From Coenobita brevimanus (lineage: Eukaryota > Arthropoda > Malacostraca > Decapoda > Coenobitidae): 64,000 nucleotides of DNA. The stretch spans positions 20,215,511 through 20,279,510 of the forward strand of contig CM064666.1 in the NCBI GenBank assembly GCA_032717465.1, read 5' to 3'. Position 1 is the first letter of the stretch. Each line of letters opens with the position of its first letter. Under the pieces are notes generated by a model. It worked only from the letters and a program-made list of their open reading frames with translations, was not told the origin of the DNA and searched no databases. A program made the translations under genes and the position numbers. Positions 49,135-59,877 of this stretch are shown here, piece after piece.

Positions 49135-49411
49135 GTGAAGGAGCGTTGTGGTGTGGATGTGATGTGACAGAAAGCGTTAGCAGAATACAATGAGGTGGTT
49201 TGGCCATGTGGGGAGGATGGAGAGCGAGAGACTGACGAGGAGTGCGTATGTGAGTGAGGTGGAGGGGGGGTAAGGGAAAGGGAGACCGATGATGAGGTGG
49301 AGTGGGGAAGAGGGAGGGGGAGATCGAGGATGAGATGCAGGAATGGAAGAAGAAGCTCTATGAGATGGTGGGTGAGTTAGTACAAAGGAGTACAAAGGAA
49401 AGCAAACAGCA
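49135..49411 (+). pseudogene. LINE-C fragment, unit 7
   Basis: WFGHV-x-RM tail, ATG at 49190. Confidence 0.65.
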
Positions 49412-50150
49412 ACAGACCTTATGGTACTTTCGAGGCTACTTGTTACAGAGTAGACTATAACTGCGAGATCTAATTCTACATGCTGAAGGATAAGGACGGT
49501 AAAGTAAAAAGGCTCCCCCTGCCTCCAAACCTTCCTGTTAAAACTGGCAGGAAAAAGTGAGGAAAAACCGGAAAAACTGACAGGGAAATTTCATAGGAAA
49601 GACTGAAAGGAAAAGTTACATTCTATAGTACTTAATCTTAAAGCTACCACTTTGAATAACCTGAAAGTGAAAGCAGTAAAGTAAAATGAATAATCAAATA
49701 ATGAATAACTAACGCAAGACATGTATGGGTACGTTCAGTTAACGGAGTGTCTGTAGCCAAGTCATGGAAATTGCACAGTGCACAGTTCAGTGGTGGTGTG
49801 GCAGCCTTGCCTGGTGCATTTAAGGTAGGCAGCAGTCAATCAGGCCACAGCTCCGTTTACTCCACTGAGACATGGAACTTTTCCATGTGAGAGAAGTAAA
49901 CAAGTTTTCTCTTGACCCCTGGTATGTAAAAAAAAAATCCCAATAGTGGTCACGTTTTTTTTTTCTTTTTCTTTATGTGTCCGACTCTGGGCAAGGGCTT
50001 TCAGGTCCTATATCCCGGGGGCACTAGCTTATCCCAAGGCCCGGTAGTCCTCCTACACCTCCACATGTCACCACTTTGGCGCTAACACCCACCGTCCATA
50101 TTGAATACAGGCTAGGGCTGTCTCATACAGGACTGGTGTATTGGTATTAG

Positions 50151-53100
50151 TGTCATGTAGTAACAGGAGAGGTAAAGAATAGTATGGGACTATTTTTATT
50201 TGTCTTGGAAATATTAACAAGTCTCTCACACGGAACGAGTATAAGTCCCGGGTAGCTACCTCCCTGTCTCGCTATCTGTCTCTCTCTCTCAAATCGCTAA
50301 GCCCTTCTCCCGTGACCTGTCTCTAGGATCGCTTGTCCCCTTCTAAACTTTCTTTCCTAAAATCTGGTGTAGCAGGGGTGTGTCACGTGTGTTCCTCGTG
50401 GATGGACTAGGTCTTTATTCACGAGAGGACTGCTGACAGCTAACTGCATCATGTCCTTACTGGCCGCTGTCGTCAGCTTCCTCAGTGTTAAGAGTGTGTA
50501 AGCATGTTTAGCACTGCTCGATTCTCGCAGACACAACACCTTCTCATCATCTGACTCCCTGCTTCTATCTATCTATTTATCTATCTATCTATATATTATG
50601 TAGTCTTTACCACACTGCTCGGTCGCGCAAAAATGACGTACCATCGACAGTTAATAGTTCTAATATATTAATACATACTACATACACATTACAATGAACT
50701 TACAAGCTAATTAAGTGAAATACATAATATTGTAAAGTAACATAATTGTATGAATATTGTATACATATATTATTCATAGTAAATAGTGATTATTCAGTAA
50801 TAATACATTTAAACAAGTTGTATACATATTTGAATAAATGCAATGGTTGTTGTATAACACTTTGTAAGACGTGCATGTACAACAGACGTACGCATATAAT
50901 TGTGCAATGGTAATACTGCTAGGTTATACATTACATATTTGAGTTATCACTTTAGTAATGTCTAATATTTCACCTAACTTGTATGATGATACTGGTAATA
51001 CAGAATTGTGCTATAATTGTATGACTTATAATATTGTACTAACATTGTGGTACTACATAATTGTAACATTTTATGAATTGTTACAAAATATTGTGTTAAT
51101 GCATAATTGTGTTGGCCTTATAATTGTAGTTACATTTGTTAATGCAACTCTTACATAAGTGTCTTGGCCTTATAACTGTAAAGTTACATAAAAGTTACAA
51201 CTTGTTAATGCAACTGTTTTGTCGTTACATAATTGTTACATATCGTTTGTAGGTACGTAATTGTAGTTAAAGTTACATAAAAGTTACATCTTGTTAATGC
51301 AACTGTTACATAATTGGCAAAGTGTAACATAATGCAATCGTTTGTCGTTACATAATTGTTACATATCGTTTGTAGGTACATAATTGTAGTTAGTGTAACA
51401 TAATGCAATCGTTTGTCGTTACATAATTGTTACATATCGATTGTAGTTACATAATTGTAGTTAAAGTTACATAAAAGTTACATCTTGTTAATGCAACTGT
51501 CACATAAATTGGTACATATTGTTTGTCGTTACATAATTGTAATAAGTGTAACATAACTGTAATAATTGCAGTCCTAACATATGCTGCGGTCGATGATAGT
51601 GATGATGTGCCATCTCACTTGTTTGTGGAGACACAATTTGCTTTTTTGTTTGTAGTTTATGTGGTATTTTGACATATATAGTAACATTTACACTTATTTT
51701 CATTTGTTTGTTATGTGATCTTACTTTATTTCTCTTTTTTCTTTCTTACTTTTTTTTTTTGTACGCTTTTTCCATTTTGTTCATGGTTGCATAATTACTG
51801 GTTAATTTCCTTGGGATACTTTTTTAAAGTTTAGTTTATATTGCACAGATACTATAAAATGATATTATATAGTCCCATATTTTGTTATTTTATATAAAAA
51901 AATATATACATATATACACTATATACAGTATTTACTATACACACTGACTTGTTGTTCACCTGTACCTATCGTGGGTAATATGTGTGTCAGCACTGTGTGG
52001 AAATCATTGTCTTCACGATTGTGTTCACTCTTGCTAACGGCATTTGTGTTGGCCATTTTTTTTTCGTAAGTTAATTTATCTGTTTCCACTAGGTAGCTTT
52101 AATTAAGAAATGTTTAATACAGTTCTTTTAATCGCTCACTGAGTAACTGTGATTGGATATTTTCTTTATTACTTTGTAGATGTAATAATGTATAGTTGTA
52201 TATATGAAACACGTATTTTATGTAGGTATAAATGGTAACATTCTTTGGCAGTAAATAAATGTTATAATAAATGAATGAATATATAGTGTCGAATATTTAT
52301 CGTAGGTGATTATTTAGTGTTTGAGTTATGCAGATAACTGAAGTAAGTATGTGTATTTAAGCTGTAACTATACAGCACGTTTTATATGTTTGTGCAGAAG
52401 CTTATTGTCTATCACTGTGTATTGTATGAATGAAGTAACTATGTAACTCACTAATTTTTACCGTGGTGGGAAATGGTGTGAGTGGTGTTGCACGTGGTGA
52501 TAGCGTTGTCCTTCGCGGGTTGATTGGCGTGTTGTCGTCTCAGCACATGGTGACGTCGGCTTCCCACACTGGTAGCTGTGGTGAGTGAATGAGTAGCGAT
52601 GAGTAACTTGAGTGAAGACGGGTGAGTAAGACGAGTTGTGAATATGGACTTGGTGTTTTGCTGCTTGTATTGACCTCTTCACACCTGCGTAAGCGTTGGG
52701 GGTTGGGTGGATGTAGCAGAGAGAGGAGGGTGAGGTCTGGTGGTTATGAGTTGTGAGTCGTTTCTCACTCTTCGTTTGTTTGTTTGTTTGTTTGTTTGTT
52801 TTCTTTCTTTCTTGATGTATTCTTGGTCCTTTTTTCTTGTGATTTACTCGTTGTAGGATGAAGACTGCCGCTTCTTGTAGATACGTGTAGAAGATAATAC
52901 AGACGACGTAGAGTTGTTAATTGTAGTTGATTGTAGATGGTTGTAGTTCGCTGATTCGTCGTAGAAACTGCAATATTGTATCAATATTTTATTAAACTAC
53001 TTGCACGGCGTCGTGTGATCTCTTGACCACTGCATCAGCATGATGATCTGGGAGACGGAGGGGGCTGGGTGGAGAGAAGTGTCAGGAGCTGGTTATGTTG

Positions 53101-53212
53101 TTGGTTGAGAGAGATATTCTTGTTTTCAATCTTGATATTTTGTAGGAATTTAATGTTGATTCGTAGACGAGGTTCGTATACGTTCGCTACTACCAAATGT
53201 CATGTAGTGACA
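50151..53212 (+). mobile_element. Long terminal repeat, unit 8 (3062 bp)
   Basis: Same LTR as 7339-10411, with TGTCA/TGACA ends, minisatellite (about 51020-51570) and GTTT run near 52775. It is preceded by GGTATTAG and followed by TT and the primer-binding site. No partner LTR is seen in the same orientation. Differences from unit 2 are scattered single bases and small indels. Confidence 0.7.
51020..51570. repeat. LTR-internal minisatellite, unit 8
   Basis: Same nested TTACATAATTGT-type array as in unit 2, about 10 bp shorter because of a missing GTAGTTA-type word near 51178. Confidence 0.8.
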
Positions 53213-53218
53213 TTTGGT
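53192..53218. other. Hairpin across the LTR end, unit 8
   Basis: Arms ACCAAATGTCA and TGACATTTGGT around TGTAG, as in unit 2. Confidence 0.75.
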
Positions 53219-53230
53219 GGCAGCGGTGGG
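53215..53230 (+). other. Primer-binding site, unit 8 (tRNA-Leu type)
   Basis: TGGTGGCAGCGGTGGG, 2 bp after the LTR. Its complement is CCCACCGCTGCCACCA, which is the 3' end of an animal tRNA-Leu plus CCA as I recall it. This is the site from which minus-strand DNA synthesis of the element would have been primed. Confidence 0.65.
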
Positions 53231-53278
53231 TATTTTTACGACATGTTGGCGAGTCATCTACTATGTCAGGAAAGTCTG

Positions 53279-53484
53279 TTTTTTTTATGAAATTCAAATC
53301 CTTAAACTGTTCCCTGCCCCAGCCCGGATTCCAACCTGGGTCCATCAGGACTCCAGGCCGCCTCTCCACCGATTCAGCCACCGCCTCCCCCACTTCACTA
53401 ACAGGGACCCTCAGTGATCCACAGCCCATCACAGGTCGAAAGGAAGAGTAGTGACCGTCAACTCAGGGCTATCTGTGCATATCC
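53279..53484 (-). mobile_element. tRNA-like SINE, unit 8
   Basis: Same SINE, 8-base tail, AAGTCTG flanks. Confidence 0.6.
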
Positions 53485-53553
53485 AAGTCTGTTCTTATAC
53501 TATATTTGCATTTAATAAATTGATCTGGGCACTGAGAGGAAAAAAAAAAAAAA

Positions 53554-53942
53554 GCTCACACGAGTATATACACAAGTCGTTTATTATGGGGCAAACATAT
53601 TAAACTGGATGTTAGACGACAGACACTGATCCATGCGACCTTTAAAGGTTAGTACTGTGTTATGGCTTACTACATTGGAGGGCAATTTGTTCCATATATT
53701 TACAACTCTTTTAAAGAAGAAATGCTTGGCTTCATGCGACTGGAATCGTTTGCCAATTATTTTGTGCCCATTGCCTCTAGTATAAATCGAATGATCAGCT
53801 GTGAAGTATTTATCAACAGTCATGTTATCGTGCCCTTTGAATATTTTAAATACTTGAATTAAATCTCCTCGTAATCTGCGCTAGTTAGGGTGAAGAGATT
53901 CAGGGTTTCTAAACGCTCCTAGTATGGTTCGTGTCTCAAGCT
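53554..53942 (-). pseudogene. LINE-A fragment, unit 8
   Basis: RT C-terminus; stop at 53584, one codon earlier than elsewhere. Confidence 0.8.
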
Positions 53943-54135
53943 AGGTATCATTTTGGTTCAGGGTTGGTGTTTTTCCTTATTTTTTGAATAAAAATAAAAA
54001 ATAAAACATCAATGATTTTTATTCATTCAATTTATTTGACTTTTTTATTTATTTGATTTCTCTGCTAATTATACAGCTAATATTTTAAAAGCAGTATACT
54101 GAATACTGTTAACGTCATGTCCTGTCTATCTACTG

Positions 54136-54790
54136 ATGGTTGAGGCTGAAAGCTACAGCCCAGAATCCAGATACATCATTGGGTATGTAGCTGCCTTGTG
54201 TAAATTACCTGATAGGACCCTTAAGATCGCCAAGACGATCGCGTACACCCCACGCATGTGCTTACTAGACTTAATGAACGAGGTAGAGATGCAGTGCAGT
54301 AAAGCAGGGATGATCGACACACCCGCACATTCTAGTAGAATGAGAGTACCTGAGACAGTATCAGCTGTGAAAACATCTACACCGACATCAAACAGAGAAC
54401 AAAATCGATCGCGACCCGAAAGCAGGCAAACAACTAAACGTGTCGAGGGTTCGATCATAAACACCAAGCTACACGCAGTTTCATAAGTTTTCGTGCAGCC
54501 CGAGCAGATCTCGCGCCACAAACATCACTACATATGGGAAGTCACCTCGTAGGTCACAGTCAAGAGATAGGTCCATTCTATGTCATTATTGTGCAAAACC
54601 ACGACACACAAGGAATGAATACTTTATCAAAACAAAAGAGGATAGACAAAAGACACAAGGATTTGGTCCTTACTGTAGGCATCATACATGCCAAGGGCAC
54701 TGGACCAGTAACTGCAAAACAGTAAAAAAAATTGTGTCTATGTTCAAACTGGGGTAAGACCAAGTCATGACAAAAAACGAACAAACGTAA
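54136..54790 (+). pseudogene. gag relic, unit 8
   Basis: 116-codon frame; knuckles at 54581-54715. A private change (GGGGTAAGACC against GGGGGAAGACC) creates a TAA before the heptamer. Confidence 0.75.
54772..54778 (+). promoter_or_regulatory. Candidate -1 frameshift heptamer, unit 8
   Basis: A AAA AAC retained, downstream of a private stop in the knuckle frame. Confidence 0.4.
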
Positions 54791-54813
54791 AGAGAAGCAA
54801 GTCTAAAATTCAC

Positions 54814-55884
54814 ATGGGAGGCATGTTGGGAAATGAGTGTATCTTGATACCAGCTGCATGTGAGGATCAAAACGTATCCTTATTTTTAGACACAGGCTCT
54901 CGAGTGAACTTAATAAAACAAGAAGAAATAAATAGAATTTTTAAAAATAAGAAGAAAGTAACTTTTCTGGAAGAAGCTGATTTAGATTTATATACGGTAG
55001 ATGAAAACAAAATTACAGTAAAAGGTATGATAAGGTTAAATATCAGTTTCACAGAGACTACACGACCATTCTCTGCATTTTTCTATATCGTTGAAAACTT
55101 ACCAATTAAAGCTCATATGTTACTGGGCTTAAGATGCATGAGAGCAGAGAACATAACTTTACTCCCACAAATGAATGGAATAGACTTTGACAATGAATTC
55201 ATAGAGGAAATACCATCAGAACCCTCACCGATTTGTACAAGAGAACCAAAAAGAATTGGTAATATTAAAAGCTTAAACAAACAAACACAAACAGATGAGT
55301 GTATAGATCCACTCACACCACCAGCCCCAGCCTCCAGAATTAGAGACCCAGGTAACAGTGCTGATTCATCAGTTTTTCCCGCCCATCTGACCAATGATTT
55401 AGTTATACCACCTAATCCCTATATGAAAGTTACCATTAAGAGCAAATTACGGAATAGTACTGTTCTTGTCTTAGTAGAATTATGTAAAGTAAAGGGATTG
55501 TCAGTAGAAAACACATTATGTCAGATGAACGACGAAGGGCAAACTCAGATATTCATAATTAATCACATGAATGGGGAAGTTCAGTTGAAAAAGGGGACTT
55601 GCATAGTTAATATTGAAAAATGTTTCGCCCCTGTGAAGGAAATAGTTATAGCTGGAGTGACAGGTGATATAAAATCTACGGATAGAGAAAGCATAAAAGA
55701 GAATTTAATTCACTCAGGTGAATTTGATGAAGAAAATGATTTGTTAACCCTGCTGGAAACACACAGGGACACTGTAGCATTACCCGGGGAACAATTTGGG
55801 TGTACTAACCTGATTAATCACAAGATTAATGTGCACCCAGAAATGCATTTATTCAAATATGTATACAACTTGTTTAAAATGTAA
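54814..55884 (+). CDS. Uninterrupted protease plus RT N-terminus frame, unit 8 (356 codons)
   Basis: Only copy with no break across this region. Aspartic protease: DTGS at residues 26-29 after a hydrophobic strand (SLFL), then an HMLLGLRCM segment at 101-109, the second hydrophobic-Gly strand typical of retropepsins. A Pro- and Thr-rich linker lies near 150-200. The Ty3/gypsy RT N-terminal motif is at 316-343 (HRDTVALPGEQFGCTN, then NHKINVHP). Residues 344-356 are not RT; they are read from the inverted LTR fragment. RT catalytic motifs, RNase H and integrase are absent, so the element cannot be autonomous. The Met at 54814 is only the first in frame: the natural start would be by frameshift from gag. 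It is most likely a fossil that has by chance stayed open. Confidence 0.6.
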   Translation: MGGMLGNECILIPAACEDQNVSLFLDTGSRVNLIKQEEINRIFKNKKKVTFLEEADLDLYTVDENKITVKGMIRLNISFTETTRPFSAFFYIVENLPIKAHMLLGLRCMRAENITLLPQMNGIDFDNEFIEEIPSEPSPICTREPKRIGNIKSLNKQTQTDECIDPLTPPAPASRIRDPGNSADSSVFPAHLTNDLVIPPNPYMKVTIKSKLRNSTVLVLVELCKVKGLSVENTLCQMNDEGQTQIFIINHMNGEVQLKKGTCIVNIEKCFAPVKEIVIAGVTGDIKSTDRESIKENLIHSGEFDEENDLLTLLETHRDTVALPGEQFGCTNLINHKINVHPEMHLFKYVYNLFKM

Positions 55885-56520
55885 TATTACTAGATCATTG
55901 CAATTTACTATGAATATTATATGTATACAATATTATAATCAATATTATGTACTAATAGATTAGCATATGTCAATGATAATTACTGTCGGAGGACCTCTAG
56001 CGCGTGATCGACCAATGTTAGGACTCCATATTATAAATACAATTAATTATGGAAAACATGATAGATAGATAGATAGACAGAGCACCAGGCAAGCCTGGGA
56101 ATGGGAAAAGAGCTTGCAAGTGTAAGTGAGGAAATGTTGACAATACACTGGAAGCAGCAAGTCAGGGGATGATATAGGTAGTGTGTCAGCGAGATAAGCA
56201 TACGAACAATGCCTAGTGACCATACACACACATACACACATACACACAGGTTTCTAGAACATTCCAACAACAGTGTAACACACGTGACACGACCCCTGCT
56301 ACACCAGAATTTAGGAAGCAGAGCTCAGAAGGAGGCTAGCTATAGAACCGACAGGTAGTGGAGAGAGTGAACAAGAAGAGGGGTCCAACTAGACTTACTT
56401 AGTATATTAAGTCTCTGTAATACATACACTGCTCAACTTAAGATTTTATCTGAATATAATAAATCAAGATCAACTCCCTGTATTCATCTTTAACTCCTAC
56501 TATAAGAATCGAGAGTCACA
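55843..56520 (-). mobile_element. Inverted LTR 5' fragment, unit 8
   Basis: 678 bp, minus-strand start TGTGACTCTCG at 56520; compare with the direct LTR at 50151. Confidence 0.75.
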
Positions 56521-56522
56521 AC

Positions 56523-57440
56523 TCCACCCTTCATCTTTCCATTCGGTTCTTGCAACGTCCATCTCAGCAGTTGCTTCAACAAACATGGGATGAGGCTATG
56601 GCACACCTAATGTCTGACTAGCCTTGTATCTCTGACTGGGGTGAAAATAATCTGGTTGTTTTTAATGCACCATAGACTCAGTTTTCACATCTATCAGCCC
56701 TACAAAATCTTCCACAGGTATACCCACTAATGTTTAATAATATTCAGCTGAATCCTGCATCATCCTTGAACATGGTTGGGGTTTCATTTACTCGGGACTT
56801 ATCTTGGAAACATCATATTATATCTCTTGTAAAATCTCCTTCCAAGAGATTAGGTGTGCTAAGCTGACTCCGTTCTTTCTTTACCAGTGCACAATTGTTG
56901 ACTCTATACAGGGGTTTTATCCACCCCTGTGTGGAGTACAACTCTCATGTGTGTGGAGGCTTTCCACATACAGCTCTTCTCAATAGGGTGGATCAAAGGC
57001 TTTTCGTCTCATTAACTTTCCTTCTCTTACTGACTTTTCCACCTCTGTCTCTTCATCACACTGTTGCACCTTTGTCTCTTTTCTATCGCTACTTCAATGG
57101 TCACTGCTCCTCTGAACTGTCTGCATGAATTCGTCCACCTCAACGGCGGGCGCGTAGCACCCATCTAGCAGTAAACTCTCATCCCTTTTCCATCTAACTC
57201 TCTAAAGCAAGAGTTAACTGTTACTCCCAGTCCTTCATTTATGCAACAGCTCATCTCTGGATCTGTCTCCCTCTGTCTGTGTTTCCTGCTTCTTATGATC
57301 TCCATTCTTTCAGACGCAGTGTGTCCAGGCATCTCGAAATGATCGAATCTTGAATTTGTCTCTCTCTTGTGTATTGTTTTTCTCTTGGAGGGACCAATAA
57401 TTGCGGGCTCGTGGCCTTCGGCTCCTTCTTCCTTGCATAA
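56523..57440 (+). pseudogene. LINE-B fragment, unit 8
   Basis: Post-YADD RT half, PHTA variant, same shared breaks. Confidence 0.8.
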
Positions 57441-57918
57441 AACAACAACAACAAACATCAACAACAAACAACAAGCAAAAACAACAAACAACAAACAAAC
57501 AACAACAAACTAACAATGACAAACAAACAACAAACTAACAACGAAACAAACAACAAACTAACAGCAACAACAAACAACAACAAACAAACAACAACAATCA
57601 ACAACAACAAACTAACAATGACAAACAAACAACAAACTAACAACGACAAACAAACAACAAACTAACAACGACAAACAAACAACAAACTAACAACGACAAA
57701 CAACAAACAACAAACATCAATAACAAACAACAAACAAGAAAAAACAACAAACAACAAACATCAATAACAAACAACAAACAAGAAAAAACAACAAACAACC
57801 ACAAACTAAAAACAACAGTAACAACAACAACAAACAACCACAACAACAAACAACAAACAAGAAAAAACAATAAAAACAACAACCACAACAACAAACAACA
57901 ACAACAAACAACAAACAA
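57441..57918. repeat. AAC-rich array, unit 8 (478 bp)
   Basis: Has a duplicated block around CATCAATAACAAACAACAAA-CAAG (about 57714-57790). Confidence 0.9.
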
Positions 57919-58371
57919 TAAAAATATCGGTAATGTCTGCGTGCATGTCAAGAATACATATTTTCGTCCGTTAAGAAACCTCCCTAACACTTTTTCTTAA
58001 GCGATTTAATCTGCTCATTACAGCTTGCTGTCCTCTTCCGTGTTATAAAAGTCCTTCCAATATCGCCATATTCTGCATAAATGACCTTCAACAGAATGTT
58101 GGCCAGTCACAAAAAATAATAAATCGCTAAGGAAGAGGTGTTAGGGTCCCTCCGCACCCAGTGAGCATGCGGGCCAAGGTCAGACAGGGATACACAGGTG
58201 TCCGAACACCGCATTGAAATTCCAGTCATGATCCATGTCACCTCGCAAAGCGCTCCACCAGCCGGAAGAAATACTACCTCGAATTTATGGTCACAATATT
58301 GAACACATGTATGTGACCTACATACATACATACACATGCTACAAGGACTTACAAATAAAATCCACTATACA

Positions 58372-58374
<3 letters not shown>

Positions 58375-58417
<43 letters not shown>
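58375..58417. repeat. (CT)n microsatellite, unit 8
   Basis: About 43 bp. Confidence 0.95.
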
Positions 58418-58423
<6 letters not shown>

Positions 58424-58863
58424 TTTATCTATATAGAGCTAACACCATACTCTAGATATACTCAATTTCTTTTTCACTCTAACTTGGCCCAGATTTTCGT
58501 CCTTTTGCAGCTTGCGTAACGTAACTCTGTGGCGGAGACAATAATACCGCTCTACACGCTTTCCACAGCACTTCTTCGTGACTAGCATCTTAATCTAGCG
58601 TCAGTCAACGAGATGAAGATGAGGAGATGGTAATTTTAAGCCAGGTAAGAGTTTAAAGAGTATTCAAGTCCCGTTCCCTGAGGGCCGCCAGTGACCTTCC
58701 TATGATGCAATTCGTCCACAATCCCTTCATCATGTTTTTGTTTTTCTATAGGATCAATATGCCCTTGAAGAAGCCAGCTCTCACACCCTGCAGTGACGCC
58801 ATCCTTCCTGTACTTATCTGACGGTCAGAATCGCTCATTTTTATTCTAGTTAAATTACTAGAA

Positions 58864-59140
58864 GTGAAGGAGCGTTGTGGTGTGGATGTGATGTGACAGA
58901 AAGCGTTAGCAGAATACAATGAGGTGGTTTGGCCATGTGGGGAGGATGGAGAGCGAGAGACTGACGAGGAGTGCGTATGTGAGTGAGGTGGAGGGGGGGT
59001 AAGGGAAAAGGAGACCGATGCTGAGGTGGAGTGGGGAAGAGGGAGGGGGAGATCGAGGATGAGATGCAGGAATGGAATAAGAAGCTCTATGAGATGGTGG
59101 ATGAGTTAGTACAAAGGAGTACAAAGGAAAGCAAACAGCA
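58864..59140 (+). pseudogene. LINE-C fragment, unit 8
   Basis: WFGHV-x-RM tail, ATG at 58919. Confidence 0.65.
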
Positions 59141-59877
59141 ACAGACCTTATGGTACTTTCGAGGCTACTTGTTACAGAGTAGACTATAACTGCGAGATCT
59201 AATTCTACATGCTGAAGGATAAGGACGGTAAAGCAAAAAGGCTCCCCCTGCCTCCAAACCTTCCTGTTAAAACTGGCAGGAAAAAGTGAGGAAAAACCGG
59301 AAAAACTGACAGGGAAATTTCATAGGAAAGACTGAAAGGAGAGGTTACATTCTATAGTACTTTATCTTTAAGCTACCACTTTGAATAACCTGAAAGTGAA
59401 AGCAGTAAAGTAAAATGAATAATCAAATAATGAATAACTGAGGCAAGACATGTATGGGTACGTTCAGTTAACGGAGTGTCTGTAGCCAAGTCATAGAAAT
59501 TGCACAGTGCACAGTTCAGTGGTGGTGGGCAGCCTTGCCTGATGCATTTAAGGTAGGCAGCAGTCAATCAGGCCACAGCTCCGTTTACTCCACTGAGACA
59601 TGGAACTTTTCCATGTGAGAAAAGTAAACAAGTTTTCTCTTGACCCCTGGTACATAAAAAAAAATCCCAATAGTGGTCACGTTTTTTTTTTCTTTTTCTT
59701 TATGTGTCCGACTCTGGGCAAGGGCTTTCAGGTCCTATATCCCGGGGGCACTAGCTTATCCCAAGGCCCGGTAGTCCTCCTACACCCCCATATGTCACCA
59801 CTTTGGCGCTAACACCCACCGTCCATATTAAATACAGGCTAGGGCTGTCTCATACAGGACTGGTGTATTGGTATTAG

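Larger units (their letters stand above)
42853..49447 (+). repeat. Tandem macrosatellite unit 7 (short form, 6595 bp)
   Basis: LTR absent; join at 43554/43555. Group of units 1 and 8 (GLRCM, PHTA, GCGCGTAGC), but it keeps CTCCCCGTGCC near its start, as in unit 4. Unassigned: 42853-43554, 48186-48641, 48688-49134. Confidence 0.95.
49448..59176 (+). repeat. Tandem macrosatellite unit 8 (long form, 9729 bp)
   Basis: Has the LTR and the best-preserved protease/RT frame. Group of units 1 and 7. Unassigned: 49448-50150, 57919-58374, 58418-58863. Confidence 0.95.
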
